Assembly (NCBI RefSeq): GCF_016925495.1
Contig: NZ_CP070491.1
Span: 62,001-126,000, forward strand
Length of the DNA: 64,000 nucleotides
Direction: 5' to 3'
Origin: Methylococcus sp. EFPC2
GTDB taxonomy: Bacteria; Pseudomonadota; Gammaproteobacteria; Methylococcales; Methylococcaceae
Within the stretch, counting starts at the first letter, position 1, and each line of letters opens with the position of its first letter. The position numbers were made by a program, and so were the translations under genes. Positions 9,404 through 18,050 of this stretch are shown here, one piece after another. The notes below the pieces were generated by a model. That model did no database searches and was not told the origin of the DNA. It saw nothing but the letters and a program-made list of their open reading frames with translations.

Positions 9404-9441
9404 GCTACCGCCGAGGGAAGCTCCGCTACTTATATCCGGTT

Positions 9442-10494
9442 TCACTGCAACCTCACGTCGATGTCGTAGGGCACGCAGGGGTCCAGGGCCAGGGCCAACT
9501 GCCGGGCTTGCCGTTCGACCGTGTCGGAATCGGGCGCGGCCAGGCCGACCAGGCCGGCGCGAAAGGCTCCGGCCGGATGGAAGTTCCATTCGGTGGGCGC
9601 GACGATAAGATAATCGGCGATCCGGCCCTGTTCCAGCCTGGCCCAGTGTACCAGCAGACCCCGGGCGGTCTCGGCCACGGAAAACCCGCTGCCGGCTTCG
9701 GGCGAGTAAGCGTCGCACCGAGGCTGTGGCGGGATTTGTCCGGCCGCTTCCTGCACCACGGATGCCAGCTCGGCCAAGCGGGCCTGCAGTCGGCCGGCGA
9801 TCGGCGTGCTCCCGGCAACCGGTGGCGCCCGGTGCCAGCGTGCGTAAGGCCCGGTTTCCGCCGCGGCGCCGTTCCAGGTCGGGTAGCGGGCGTAACCGGT
9901 GTCCAGCTCCATGAACATGGCCCGGTAATAGTCCCGCGCCGTCAATCCGGCGGGTAAGAGCGAGGGATGGGTAAGCGCATGGGCCGGTTTTTCCCAACGG
10001 CTAGTCATTAGGGTATTCAGCACGGGGAAGCTGCTCGGCCCGTCGGTAGCCAACCAGGCGGCGGCATCCATGCCGAAGAAAGTCTGTTCGCAAAATTTTT
10101 TGAGATCCCATCCGGCGTCGCCCCAGTCGCCGCCTGTCGCCACTTCGCCCAGGCGCTTGTGCCAGTGGGCATAGGTGTTCAAATCGGGCTCGTAGCCCAG
10201 CACCTTGGGCCAGTCCAGCAGTAATCGCCAGAGATGTTCCTGGGCCGTTTCCACGGCCAGAGCGATACCCCTGGCGTGGTGTTCGCTCCCTTCCGCGCGC
10301 GCCAGGGCGCCGTGGGCGGCGGCGCTTTGGCCGTGGCGGCAGGCGCTGAACAGCAGGGGGATCAGGCTGCGGGCTTCGTCCGGCGTGCGTCCGTTCAGCA
10401 ATCGGGCGGATTGCGGCCGGGAGTTGCCGATTTCCACGCCGGTCACCCATTCGCCGTCCCAGAATACGCGCAGATGCAGACGGCCCGGATTCAT
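9442..10494 (-). CDS. hupK: Hydrogenase expression/formation protein HupK
   Basis: HupK/HoxV-type accessory protein (350 aa), a non-catalytic relative of the hydrogenase large subunit thought to act as a scaffold in metal-centre assembly for oxygen-tolerant hydrogenases. It keeps a large-subunit-like C-terminus, DPCVPYDIDVRLQ, in which only the first Cys of the DPCxxC motif remains. The N-terminal CxxC is absent (a lone Cys in FSACRHG). The start overlaps hupJ by 4 bases. The family call rests on the C-terminal mimic and on position. Confidence 0.85.
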   Translation of the reverse strand: MNPGRLHLRVFWDGEWVTGVEIGNSRPQSARLLNGRTPDEARSLIPLLFSACRHGQSAAAHGALARAEGSEHHARGIALAVETAQEHLWRLLLDWPKVLGYEPDLNTYAHWHKRLGEVATGGDWGDAGWDLKKFCEQTFFGMDAAAWLATDGPSSFPVLNTLMTSRWEKPAHALTHPSLLPAGLTARDYYRAMFMELDTGYARYPTWNGAAAETGPYARWHRAPPVAGSTPIAGRLQARLAELASVVQEAAGQIPPQPRCDAYSPEAGSGFSVAETARGLLVHWARLEQGRIADYLIVAPTEWNFHPAGAFRAGLVGLAAPDSDTVERQARQLALALDPCVPYDIDVRLQ

Positions 10495-10961
10495 GCGCTG
10501 TTCCGGAAGCTGGCCCGCAGGAAGTCGCGGCGGCTATGCGCGGCAGGGACGGCCTCGGCCAGCGGACGGAGCAGGGCGGCCATGACTTCTTCCGCGACGG
10601 CGCGGGCGGCGTCCTGGTCGGCGAATTCGGCGGGCGGGGAAAACAGGGAACAGGTCTGATAAGGCCCCAGCCCGGCCAGGCGTCCGCCGCGGAATTCGTA
10701 TACGCCGGATGGGAGGTGCCAGTCCTGCACCTGATCGCCGTCCAGGGCACGAAATGCCGGGTTGCCGGCGGGAAGCAGGATCAGACTGAGGGTCCAGGGG
10801 GTGACGAGCACACCGACCCAGACGCCCTGCCAGCGGCGGAAGCCCACGGTCTCCACGCGCAAGGCCGGGTTGTTGAGCGGCAGGCCGGCCATGGCACCGC
10901 GGCCGAGCGCGGCGTAAGCCGCAGCGACCCGGGCGCTGGGATCGTCGTCGTCAGGGCTCAT
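10491..10961 (-). CDS. hupJ: Hydrogenase chaperone HupJ (HybE family)
   Basis: HybE/HupJ/HoxT family chaperone (156 aa), known to bind the small-subunit precursor or its Tat signal region during assembly. The sequence has the family block [26 protein letters not shown]. It ends in [10 protein letters not shown], which resembles a twin-arginine motif but sits at the C-terminus. It overlaps the rubredoxin gene hupI by 11 bases upstream and hupK by 4 bases downstream. Confidence 0.88.
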   Translation of the reverse strand: MSPDDDDPSARVAAAYAALGRGAMAGLPLNNPALRVETVGFRRWQGVWVGVLVTPWTLSLILLPAGNPAFRALDGDQVQDWHLPSGVYEFRGGRLAGLGPYQTCSLFSPPAEFADQDAARAVAEEVMAALLRPLAEAVPAAHSRRDFLRASFRNSA

Positions 10962-11157
10962 CCCGCAGGACCAGGAATTTTTCCGGCGCGCCGTCGCATT
11001 GCGGGCAGCGCCAATCGGCCGGTAGCCCGCTGAAAGGGGTGCCGGGCGGCACTTGGGCCGCGGCGTCGCCTTCGGCGGGATCGTAGACCCACCAGCACAC
11101 GCCGCATTCGAGACGGGCGTCGTCGGGCAGATCTTGCGGCGAGAAATTCTCGAACAT
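10951..11157 (-). CDS. hupI: Rubredoxin HupI
   Basis: Rubredoxin (68 aa) with both iron-binding knuckles, [11 protein letters not shown] (Cys18, Cys21) and WRCPQCDG (Cys51, Cys54). Hydrogenase-linked rubredoxins are needed for activity in air in other bacteria, probably by supporting assembly of the iron-sulfur clusters of the small subunit. The ATG at 11157 shares one base with the hupH stop and matches the family start (MFENF...). The short length is normal. Confidence 0.95.
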   Translation of the reverse strand: MFENFSPQDLPDDARLECGVCWWVYDPAEGDAAAQVPPGTPFSGLPADWRCPQCDGAPEKFLVLRDEP

Positions 11158-11999
11158 CAGCCTTCCCTCAAGGCGGCCAGACATTCGGCCAGACGCTCGA
11201 CGCTGTCGGCGAGGTCTTCGGGGGCCGCCAGGGCGGCTTCGGGCAGGCCGGTAATCTCGAGGGTGTTGAGGATCAGCTTGTCGCTCGCGTTGAAGTATTG
11301 CACCCACCACACGCCGTCGACCGCCGTCGCGGTGATGCGGCAATTGCCGTAGCCGCGCGACAGCAGACTGACGCCGCCGCGTCCCAGCGTCGCATCCAGG
11401 TATTCCAGATCTTCCGGGGTGACCGGCAGCAGGGTCAGGTTGATGACGTGGCTGGTTCCGTCGACGCGGTATCGCGCGGAGCGCTCGGCGATTTCGGCGA
11501 TCAGGGCGGGGGCATTCATGAGCCCGGCCGTCGCCGGCGGGATGTCGATGCCGGCTTTGCCGCGCGCCGCCCTGCGGACGTCTTCGGGAATCGCGCAAGC
11601 TTCCAGGCGTTCGCTGCTCACTTCGCCCGCTGGCCCGAGTGTGCGCAGCCACCAGATGCCGGCGAAGGCGGTCTCCTGTGCCTCCGCGCGCGGACCCAGC
11701 CGCGCGCCGACCTCGCCTTCGCCCAGGGTTTCGTGCAGCACGCGCAGGCTGCCGGCGTCGAGGCCGTCCAGTTCCAGGCACGGATAGTCCGCCTCGCCGA
11801 ACTTCCAGGCGCCGAGGGCGCCGAGCAGACGTTCGATCACTTCGCACGCGGCCTGTTCGTGCGCCGGTTCTGTCGGAGTGTACCGGGCCGGCATGCGGAA
11901 CACCGCCATGTCGCCGGGGCTTTCCACGATCAGGCTGGGACCTTCCTCTTCAAGGGTAAAGGGCAGCTCGCCGACGACGGGGATGGGGAAAGGTTTCAT
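11157..11999 (-). CDS. hupH: Hydrogenase accessory protein HupH (HyaF family)
   Basis: HupH/HyaF/HoxQ family (280 aa), implicated in small-subunit maturation under oxygen. It begins [15 protein letters not shown] and has the family core near residues 170-250: [31 protein letters not shown], then [19 protein letters not shown]. It follows hupG after 13 bases and shares one base with hupI. No trace of fusion or truncation. Confidence 0.92.
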   Translation of the reverse strand: MKPFPIPVVGELPFTLEEEGPSLIVESPGDMAVFRMPARYTPTEPAHEQAACEVIERLLGALGAWKFGEADYPCLELDGLDAGSLRVLHETLGEGEVGARLGPRAEAQETAFAGIWWLRTLGPAGEVSSERLEACAIPEDVRRAARGKAGIDIPPATAGLMNAPALIAEIAERSARYRVDGTSHVINLTLLPVTPEDLEYLDATLGRGGVSLLSRGYGNCRITATAVDGVWWVQYFNASDKLILNTLEITGLPEAALAAPEDLADSVERLAECLAALREG

Positions 12000-12012
12000 G
12001 GCTTTGCAAGCC

Positions 12013-12474
12013 TCAGTGGCAGGAGGAGGCGGCGCCTTCGACGCGGACTTCCACGCCCAGGCCGGGCGGGCGGCGCACGGGCCCGGACAGGATGGCGCGG
12101 GTTTCGGCGAGCAGGACCGGCCAGTCCTTCATGCCTTCGATGGCGCCCAGATAGCCGCCGTCGCGCAGGAATACCGCGGCCGGCCAGCGGGCGAAGCCGT
12201 AGCGCGCCCGCAGGCTCCGGCCGGTTGCCGGCGCAACGACGCCGGTCCGGCAGGGCTGTCCCAAGTCCTTCAACACTTCCGGCAGTACCACGCCGACGTC
12301 CCAGCTTTCCGGCACCGTACTCGGGTCCTCGACGAAGAGCAGCACGGCGGCGCCCGGAGCCGCCGCAAACGCGGCCTCTCCGGCCTCGTCCAGCAACAAA
12401 AAGGCGTCGCGCTCGGTCAGCTTGGCGATCAGGGCGGCCAGGCGGTCGGGAGGCGGGGAAGGCGTCGGCGTCAT
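12013..12474 (-). CDS. hupG: Hydrogenase accessory protein HupG (HyaE family)
   Basis: Thioredoxin-fold HupG/HyaE/HoxO family chaperone (153 aa) that binds the Tat signal peptide of the hydrogenase small subunit. The fold shows in the hydrophobic strand AAVLLFVEDP, the helix VLPEVLKDL, and RYGFARWPAAVFLRDGGYLG. The redox CxxC is lacking, as usual in this family. The start at 12474 overlaps hupF by 4 bases. The C-terminus SSCH is unusual but short. Confidence 0.88.
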   Translation of the reverse strand: MTPTPSPPPDRLAALIAKLTERDAFLLLDEAGEAAFAAAPGAAVLLFVEDPSTVPESWDVGVVLPEVLKDLGQPCRTGVVAPATGRSLRARYGFARWPAAVFLRDGGYLGAIEGMKDWPVLLAETRAILSGPVRRPPGLGVEVRVEGAASSCH

Positions 12475-12773
12475 GGGCGGGTCTTGAGAAAGTCGGGCAA
12501 CTGGGGTTCGCGGCCGGTGAGATCGGCGAAATAATCCGAGACGTCGTCGGCCCCGGCCAATACCGCCGCTAGGGCGTCCAGCGCCGCATTGCTGAGAGCC
12601 GCTTCCTCCTCGTTCAGCAAGGAACGGGCGGTGTCCATGAAGGTCATCAGCCATTGCCCGGGGATGACCTCGCCCACCAGGCCCAAGTCGACGAGCTTTT
12701 CCCCGTCGCGCCCCGCGCAACGGGCATAGCGGCCGTCCACGGCCAGCACCTGCATGGGTATGCCTAGGCACAT
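12471..12773 (-). CDS. hupF: HypC-like chaperone HupF
   Basis: Second HypC/HupF-family protein in the cluster (100 aa). It begins MCLGIPMQVLAVDG with the essential Cys2, and has the C-terminal extension that separates HupF from HypC. HupF is known to bind the large subunit HupL and stabilise it when oxygen is present. The ATG at 12773 overlaps hupD by 10 bases; the stop overlaps hupG by 4. Confidence 0.92.
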   Translation of the reverse strand: MCLGIPMQVLAVDGRYARCAGRDGEKLVDLGLVGEVIPGQWLMTFMDTARSLLNEEEAALSNAALDALAAVLAGADDVSDYFADLTGREPQLPDFLKTRP

Positions 12774-13393
12774 GGTGGGCTCCCGAACAATATGCGTTCG
12801 TCGCCGTAGCGGCAGGCTTCCTGTTCCGATGGCCGGCCGGATTCGTAGGCGTCGAGGGCCAGGCTGGCGTCGTTCAGGCTCGACGCTACGGCGGCGTCGC
12901 GCGTCGCCAGGTCGATACCCCAGTCGCGCAGGCGCGCCACGGCCAGTTCGACGGCCTCGCCGATCCGGTCGCGTATTTGCGGCCTGAGGCTGCCGCCGTA
13001 ATCGTCGAGTTCCACCGGCTGCGCGCCGATGAGCAGCAGGGATACCGGCAGCTTGCCGGTGAGGCTGGCGGCGGCCAGTACCTCTTGAAATCCGGTCTGA
13101 TGCAGACTCATCTTCTTCGCGCCCATGTAACGGGGCACCGCATCGTCCTCGACCTGTAGCAGGGTACCCGGTGTCAGGCCGAAATCCACCGCATCGAACA
13201 CCACCAGCCGGCGTGCGGCCTGCACATAGGGCAATAGATAAAGCCCCTGGGTGCCGCCGTCCATGGCCGTTACGCCTTCCGGCAAGCGATAGCGCCGGAC
13301 GAGTTCCTCCACGCAACGCACGCCGAAACCCTCGTCGGCCCAGAGGAGGTTGCCGATGCCTAGGATCAGAACTTCGTTCGGATAGTCATTCAT
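12764..13393 (-). CDS. hupD: Hydrogenase maturation protease HupD
   Basis: Nickel-sensing endopeptidase (209 aa) that trims the C-terminus of HupL after metal insertion. It has the family start EVLILGIGNLLWADEGFGVRC with the nickel-ligand Glu in DEG, the second ligand Asp in VFDAVDFG, and the His in KMSLHQTGF. The ATG at 13393 gives the usual short N-terminus; an upstream in-frame extension to 13489 runs into repeat DNA and is not likely. The expected target in HupL is the bond after DPCLACSTH. Confidence 0.94.
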   Translation of the reverse strand: MNDYPNEVLILGIGNLLWADEGFGVRCVEELVRRYRLPEGVTAMDGGTQGLYLLPYVQAARRLVVFDAVDFGLTPGTLLQVEDDAVPRYMGAKKMSLHQTGFQEVLAAASLTGKLPVSLLLIGAQPVELDDYGGSLRPQIRDRIGEAVELAVARLRDWGIDLATRDAAVASSLNDASLALDAYESGRPSEQEACRYGDERILFGSPPCA

Positions 13394-13466
13394 TGCCAGG
13401 CCAGGTTGCCGAAATTGGTTTCGCTGCGCGAGCCCATTTGAATCGGGGTTTCGCCCCCGAAGGCGA

Positions 13467-13714
13467 GTTACTTTTCTTTGCTTGGCCAAAGAAAAGTAAC
13501 CAAAAGAAAGGCCACCCGGCAGCCGCGAAAGCTCCTGCGCTTTTACGAAAGCCTTCCTGGCTTTCGCCCTTCGGGCCAGCCTTTCGGCTGTTCAAATTCG
13601 TTCCTGACGAATTTGTCGCTTGTCGGGCGGGAGGCGATCAAAGGGGCTTCCTGCCCCTTGATCGCCGCGACTCATCCCTGAGTCGCCCCTTCGGGTCATT
13701 TCCGCCCGACAAGC
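13467..13714. repeat. Hairpin-dense mosaic repeat between hupC and hupD
   Basis: At least seven inverted repeats stand in series: a 14-bp stem at 13467-13500 (GTTACTTTTCTTTG arm), GAAAGCC/GGCTTTC near 13548, GCCC/GGGC and AGCC/GGCT just after, CAAATTCGT/ACGAATTTG at 13593-13615, and a 13-bp outer stem GCTTGTCGGGCGG (13618-13630) with CCGCCCGACAAGC (13702-13714). The outer stem encloses GGCGATCAA/TTGATCGCC at 13633-13666 and GCGACTCA/TGAGTCGC at 13667-13686. There is no transposase or protein-like frame. It resembles a dispersed intergenic element of proteobacteria that often gives spurious frames. Confidence 0.8.
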
Positions 13715-13761
13715 TGCGATGCTCAGCGCGGCTGAACGGGATCCAAGACAAATACTCGGCC

Positions 13762-14442
13762 TTACCGGAATTCCCGCCATCCCGTGGCAATGGTCTTCAA
13801 CAGGCTTTGCCGGGACAAAATGTCCTCGCGGATCGCCACGTAGACGTGGATGATCACGAACCAGACGATCACCCAGGCCACCAGGTGGTGCCAGGTGTGA
13901 ACGTCCTGGCTTTGCCCGAATAAGGGGGTGAGCCAGCCGAACAGCGCGTCCTGCCAGGAGCCCTGGCCTTCGCCTTCGGCATAGAGCGCGAAGCCGGTGA
14001 AGATCATGAAGATCGTGCCGGGTACGAAGACCGTGAACATGGCGAGCTGGGCCAGCGGGTTGTGGCCGGCATGCTGCCCCGAGGATTTCTCCAGGAACAG
14101 ATACCAGCGTACCTCGTGCCACAGCCCGGCCCACCAGGTTTTATCCGTGACAGGCAGCACGAACAGCTCGCGCGCATAGCGGTTGCCGGCGAAGGCCCAG
14201 TAGATCCGGCCGAGGAAGGCCGCGGCGAACACATAGGCCGCGGCGAAATGGGCGAAACGGATGTAGCCCATGAGGAAGTTGGCGCTGGCTTCGCCTTCGG
14301 TCGTCCCCAAGGGATGGCTGATGAGATAGCCGGTCACCGCCAGCACCACGATGCTGAGGGCGTTGACGGCGTGCCACAGGCGTACCGGCAGTTCGTAGAC
14401 ATAGACCGGCGAGCCGGTTTCGATCTGGGGTTGTGCGGCCAT
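13762..14442 (-). CDS. hupC: Hydrogenase b-type cytochrome HupC
   Basis: Diheme membrane cytochrome b subunit (226 aa) that anchors HupSL and passes electrons from H2 to the quinone pool. Four hydrophobic segments and heme-ligand histidines are visible: RLWHAVNA near residue 24, FAHFAAAYVF near residue 65, and HTWHHLVAWVIVWFVIIHVYVAIRED near the C-terminus, the HyaC/HupC signature. It follows hupL by 10 bases. The structured repeat begins shortly downstream, so the stable hupSLC message may end there. Confidence 0.95.
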   Translation of the reverse strand: MAAQPQIETGSPVYVYELPVRLWHAVNALSIVVLAVTGYLISHPLGTTEGEASANFLMGYIRFAHFAAAYVFAAAFLGRIYWAFAGNRYARELFVLPVTDKTWWAGLWHEVRWYLFLEKSSGQHAGHNPLAQLAMFTVFVPGTIFMIFTGFALYAEGEGQGSWQDALFGWLTPLFGQSQDVHTWHHLVAWVIVWFVIIHVYVAIREDILSRQSLLKTIATGWREFR

Positions 14443-14452
14443 GGCGCCTCCT

Positions 14453-16243
14453 CTAACGGACCTTGATCCGCGCCAACTCCTCGCCGTCCGGGGACATGAC
14501 GTGGGTGGAGCAGGCCAGGCAGGGGTCGAAGCTGTGTATGGTGCGCAGGATCTCCAGGGGTTCGTCGGCCTTGGCCAGCGGGGTGTTCATCAGCGAGGCC
14601 TCGTAGGCGCCGATCTGGCCCTTGGGGTCGCGCGGACTGCCGTTCCAGGTGGTCGGCACCACGCACTGGTAGTTCTCGATCTTGCCGTCGGCGATGTGCA
14701 CCCAATGGCCCAAGGCGCCGCGCGGCGCTTCGGTGAAGCCCACACCCTTGGTCTGTTTCGGCCAGGTGGACGGCTCCCACTTCTGCACGTTGGCCGTGGC
14801 CAGGTCGCCGGCCTTGATGTTGGCCACCAGCTTGTCGAAGAAATAACGCATCTTGTGGCCCGCCCATTCGCACTCCAGCGCGCGCGCCGCGGTGCGGCCC
14901 AGGGTGGAGAACAGCGCCGGCAGCGGTAGACCCAGATCCGACAGTAGCTTGTCGACCGGCTCCTTGAATTCCGCCTTACCCTGCGCGTAGCCGACCACGT
15001 AGCGGGCCAGCGGGCCCACTTCCATGGCGTGGCCTTTCCAGCGCGGCGCCTTGATCCAGGAGTATTTGCCGGCTTCGTCCAGGGCTTCGATGTTGGTCTT
15101 GGTGCCCTTGAAGTTGGGGCCCAGTTCGAAGTTGGGTTCCGTGACGCCGTCCCAGGGGTGCAGGCCTTTTTGCTCGTCCGGATAGCGGTACCAGGAATGG
15201 GTGACGAACTCCTGGATCTCGTTCGGATCGCGCAGATCCACGGCATGCACCTTGCCCAGGTCGCCGTTGACGATGGCGCCGCGCGGCAGCAGCAAATTGC
15301 CGGCCGAGTAGTCGTTGGCCTTGTCCGGAATGTCGCCATAGGACAGCACGCAGGACGAGGACAGGCCGCCGCCGTACTGCCAGTCCTTGTAGAAGGAGCC
15401 GATGGCGCGCACGTCGGGCAGGTAAACCTGCTCGGTGAACTCGATCAGGCGGTCGATGATGCCGGAGACCAGGTTCAGCCGCTCCATGTTGATGGCGCCG
15501 ACCGCGCCCGTGCCGTCCAGGTTGATGGCGCAGGGCATGCCGCCCACCAGCCAGTTCGGGTGCGGATTCTTGCCGCCGAACACGGTGTGGATCTTGACGA
15601 TCTCCTTCTGGAAATCCAGGGCTTCCAGGTAATGGGCCACAGCCATCAGATTGGCTTCCGGCGGCAGCTTGTAGGCCGGGCTGCCCCAATAACCGTTGGT
15701 GAAGGGACCGAGCTGGCCGGATTCGACGAATTTTTTCAGCCGGCTCTGCAAGTCGCGGAAATAACCCGGCGACGACAGCGGCCAGGAGCTGATGCTCTGC
15801 GCCAGTTCGGAAGTCTTCTTCGGGTCGGCCGACAGCGCGCTGACCACGTCCACCCAGTCCAGGGCATGCAGGTGGTAGAAATGCACCAGGTGATCGTGCA
15901 CCTGTAGGCACAGCTGCATGAGGTTGCGGATGCTGTTGGCGTTTTCCGGGATGCTGATGCCCAAGGCATCTTCCACCGCCCGCACGCTGGTGAGCGCGTG
16001 CGTGCCGGTGCAGACGCCGCAGATCCTCTCGGTGAAGGCCCAGGCGTCGCGCGGGTCGCGGCCGCGCAGGATCACTTCCAGTCCGCGCCACATGGTGCCG
16101 GTGGAGACCGCGTTGCGGATCACGTTGTGTTCGTCGAGGTTGACCTCGACGCGCAGATGGCCTTCGATGCGGCAGACCGGATCGACCACGACCCGCTTGC
16201 CGCTGTTGTCCAGCTTGAAGCCCTGGGTTTCGTATGCGCCCAT
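14453..16243 (-). CDS. hupL: Uptake [NiFe]-hydrogenase large subunit HupL
   Basis: Catalytic subunit (596 aa) of a membrane-bound respiratory hydrogenase. The nickel-binding motifs are intact: [20 protein letters not shown] near residue 72 and DPCLACSTH near the C-terminus. The 15 residues after that His ([15 protein letters not shown]) form the peptide expected to be removed by Hup[15 protein letters not shown] near the N-terminus is the standard family start region. Three bases separate it from hupS. Sequence and neighbours fit group 1 uptake enzymes of the oxygen-tolerant type (1d in current schemes, inferred). Confidence 0.98.
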   Translation of the reverse strand: MGAYETQGFKLDNSGKRVVVDPVCRIEGHLRVEVNLDEHNVIRNAVSTGTMWRGLEVILRGRDPRDAWAFTERICGVCTGTHALTSVRAVEDALGISIPENANSIRNLMQLCLQVHDHLVHFYHLHALDWVDVVSALSADPKKTSELAQSISSWPLSSPGYFRDLQSRLKKFVESGQLGPFTNGYWGSPAYKLPPEANLMAVAHYLEALDFQKEIVKIHTVFGGKNPHPNWLVGGMPCAINLDGTGAVGAINMERLNLVSGIIDRLIEFTEQVYLPDVRAIGSFYKDWQYGGGLSSSCVLSYGDIPDKANDYSAGNLLLPRGAIVNGDLGKVHAVDLRDPNEIQEFVTHSWYRYPDEQKGLHPWDGVTEPNFELGPNFKGTKTNIEALDEAGKYSWIKAPRWKGHAMEVGPLARYVVGYAQGKAEFKEPVDKLLSDLGLPLPALFSTLGRTAARALECEWAGHKMRYFFDKLVANIKAGDLATANVQKWEPSTWPKQTKGVGFTEAPRGALGHWVHIADGKIENYQCVVPTTWNGSPRDPKGQIGAYEASLMNTPLAKADEPLEILRTIHSFDPCLACSTHVMSPDGEELARIKVR

Positions 16244-16246
16244 GGT

Positions 16247-17338
16247 TTAATTCCCCTCCCGGTTGTTCGCGCCGTCCGACGGTTTGTTCTGCGCCTTCTT
16301 CAGGGCGCTGACCGCGGCATGCGCGGCGACGGATGCGCCGATGCCGCCAGCCACCACGCCGCCCACGGTGTCGGCGTTGGATTCGATGCCGAACTGCTGG
16401 ATGCCGGTGACGCGGTCATAAAAGGAGCCCTTGTCCCAGAAGCCGTCTTCCGAGCAGCCGATGCAGCCGTGGCCGGACTGGATGGGGAAGGACACGCCGT
16501 CGTTCCAACGCACGGTGGAACAGGCGTTGTAGGTGGTCGGGCCCTTGCAGCCGACCTTGTACAGGCAATAGCCCTTGCGCGCGTATTCGTCGTCGAAGTC
16601 CTGGACGAACTGGCCGGCGTCGAAATGCGGGCGGCGGTAGCATTTGTCGTGGATGCGCTGGCCGTAGAACATTTTGGGCCGGCCCTGGCGGTCCAGCTCG
16701 GGGATCTTGTCGAAGGTCAGCATGTAGGTGACCACCGCGGTCATCACCTCGGCGATGGGCGGGCAGCCCGGCACCTTGACGATGGGCTTGTCGACGATGA
16801 CCTTGTGGATGGGCGTGGCCTGGGTGGGATTGGGCTTGGCCGCCTGCACGCAGCCCCAGGAAGCGCAGGAGCCCCAGGCGATCACCGCCTTGGCGTCCTT
16901 GGCGACGCGGCGTAGCACTTCGACGAAGGGCTTGCCGCCGTGGATGCAGAACATGCCGTCCTCGTTCAGGGGCGGATTGCCTTCCACCGCGAGGATGTAA
17001 TTGCCTTTGTACTTGGAAATGATCTGGTCGAAGATCGCCTCGGCCTGGTGGCCGGCGGCCGCCATCAGCGTGTCGTCGTAGTCCAGCGAGAGCATGGACA
17101 GCACCACGTCCTTGGCCAGCGGGTGCGCCGAGCGGATGAAGGATTCCGAACAGCAGGTGCATTCCAGCCCGTGCAGCCACAGCACCGGGGTACGCGGCTT
17201 GGTTTCCAGGGCCGATGCGATCCTGGGCACGAAGGCCGAGCCCAGGCCCAGCGTGGAAGCCGTGAGGCTGCAGAATTTCATGAAGCTGCGGCGGCTGATG
17301 CCTTGCCGCCTGAGCACGTCGTAGAACGTTTCGGTCAT
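16247..17338 (-). CDS. hupS: Uptake [NiFe]-hydrogenase small subunit HupS, oxygen-tolerant type
   Basis: Iron-sulfur subunit (363 aa) exported with HupL by the Tat pathway: [10 protein letters not shown] at residues 14-23 is the twin-arginine signal. The proximal-cluster region reads ECTCCSES (Cys60, 62, 63), and GSCASWGC and VPGCPP supply three more cysteines. This is the six-Cys pattern that carries a [4Fe-3S] cluster in oxygen-tolerant hydrogenases. The C-terminal region includes a hydrophobic stretch [16 protein letters not shown] for membrane anchoring next to HupC. The ATG at 17338 is preceded by a strong AGGGGGGAG ribosome site. Confidence 0.97.
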   Translation of the reverse strand: MTETFYDVLRRQGISRRSFMKFCSLTASTLGLGSAFVPRIASALETKPRTPVLWLHGLECTCCSESFIRSAHPLAKDVVLSMLSLDYDDTLMAAAGHQAEAIFDQIISKYKGNYILAVEGNPPLNEDGMFCIHGGKPFVEVLRRVAKDAKAVIAWGSCASWGCVQAAKPNPTQATPIHKVIVDKPIVKVPGCPPIAEVMTAVVTYMLTFDKIPELDRQGRPKMFYGQRIHDKCYRRPHFDAGQFVQDFDDEYARKGYCLYKVGCKGPTTYNACSTVRWNDGVSFPIQSGHGCIGCSEDGFWDKGSFYDRVTGIQQFGIESNADTVGGVVAGGIGASVAAHAAVSALKKAQNKPSDGANNREGN

Positions 17339-17500
17339 CGCTCCCCCCTGTTGCGCCGGGTGCGGCCGTTGAACCGGTCGCCCCTTTGATTTGTTGATGT
17401 TTTTTCGCGACGGAAAGCCCCCGGAGCCATCGATCAGGCGTATCACCCAACGGCGATACTCGGACCCCATCGGCAGGACTTTTCAGACAGCGTAGGGGCG

Positions 17501-17516
17501 GCATGCGGAGTGCCAA
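17501..17516 (-). promoter_or_regulatory. Candidate sigma-54 promoter for hupSLC
   Basis: Read on the minus strand this is TTGGCACTCCGCATGC: GG at 17514-17513 and GC at 17502-17501 with the required 10-base spacing, and a near-consensus TGGCAC. Transcription would begin near 17489, about 150 bases before hupS. AT-rich DNA upstream (17540-17600) could hold an IHF or activator site. Sigma-54 control of hup genes by NtrC-type HupR/HoxA regulators is known in other bacteria; no such regulator gene is in the window. Confidence 0.6.
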
Positions 17517-18050
17517 GCGGCCCAAACGGCGTCGGGCAGATTAATGACTTTATCCACCAAAAACCATGCTGGTTATAGGTAATAATTCATTTCGCCTTTG
17601 CATCCTCATGGTGGCCCGATTGTTTCTATTCCAGGCGGGCGCGGCGACGGCCTTGAGTGCGCGATCGTCGGGATACAAGGCGTGCTGCATGTATGAGGCC
17701 GGCAGCAAAGGTGCCGGGTGGGGTATGGTGCGCCGGCTTGGCCGGAAGCAGCGGGGGCTTTACGAATAGCGCGGCGGGCGGCGGCTCGACTGCGCTCAAG
17801 GATGCCGAGCAAGCGGTTCTTTTGGGACAGGACGGCTTGCCGGCGTCCGAATCCTTAGCGGTGCTCCGAATAATTCGATTCATGCCCTACTGCGGGCACA
17901 GGAGAACGCTCGACCAGCCTGTCCCGAGCGCAGTCGAAGGGCTCAGCACGGACGGAATCAATACCTTACCGTCCGCTCTGAGCCTGTTAAGTCAGCGCTT
18001 CCTCGATCATCGGGATGGCCCGTTCCGGGGCCCTCCCACCTTTTTTGCAG
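17517..18050. other. Intergenic region upstream of hupS
   Basis: About 530 bases without a convincing gene. Short open frames exist on both strands (for example 17566-17769 on plus) but lack ribosome sites and protein-like composition. The part near 17895-17960 contains a TGTCCCGAGCGCAGTCGAAG-type dispersed sequence that often occurs between genes in proteobacteria. Confidence 0.5.

Noticed and set aside
17566-17769. 67-codon plus-strand frame upstream of hupS
   Set aside because: No ribosome site, not protein-like, and overlaps the likely regulatory region.
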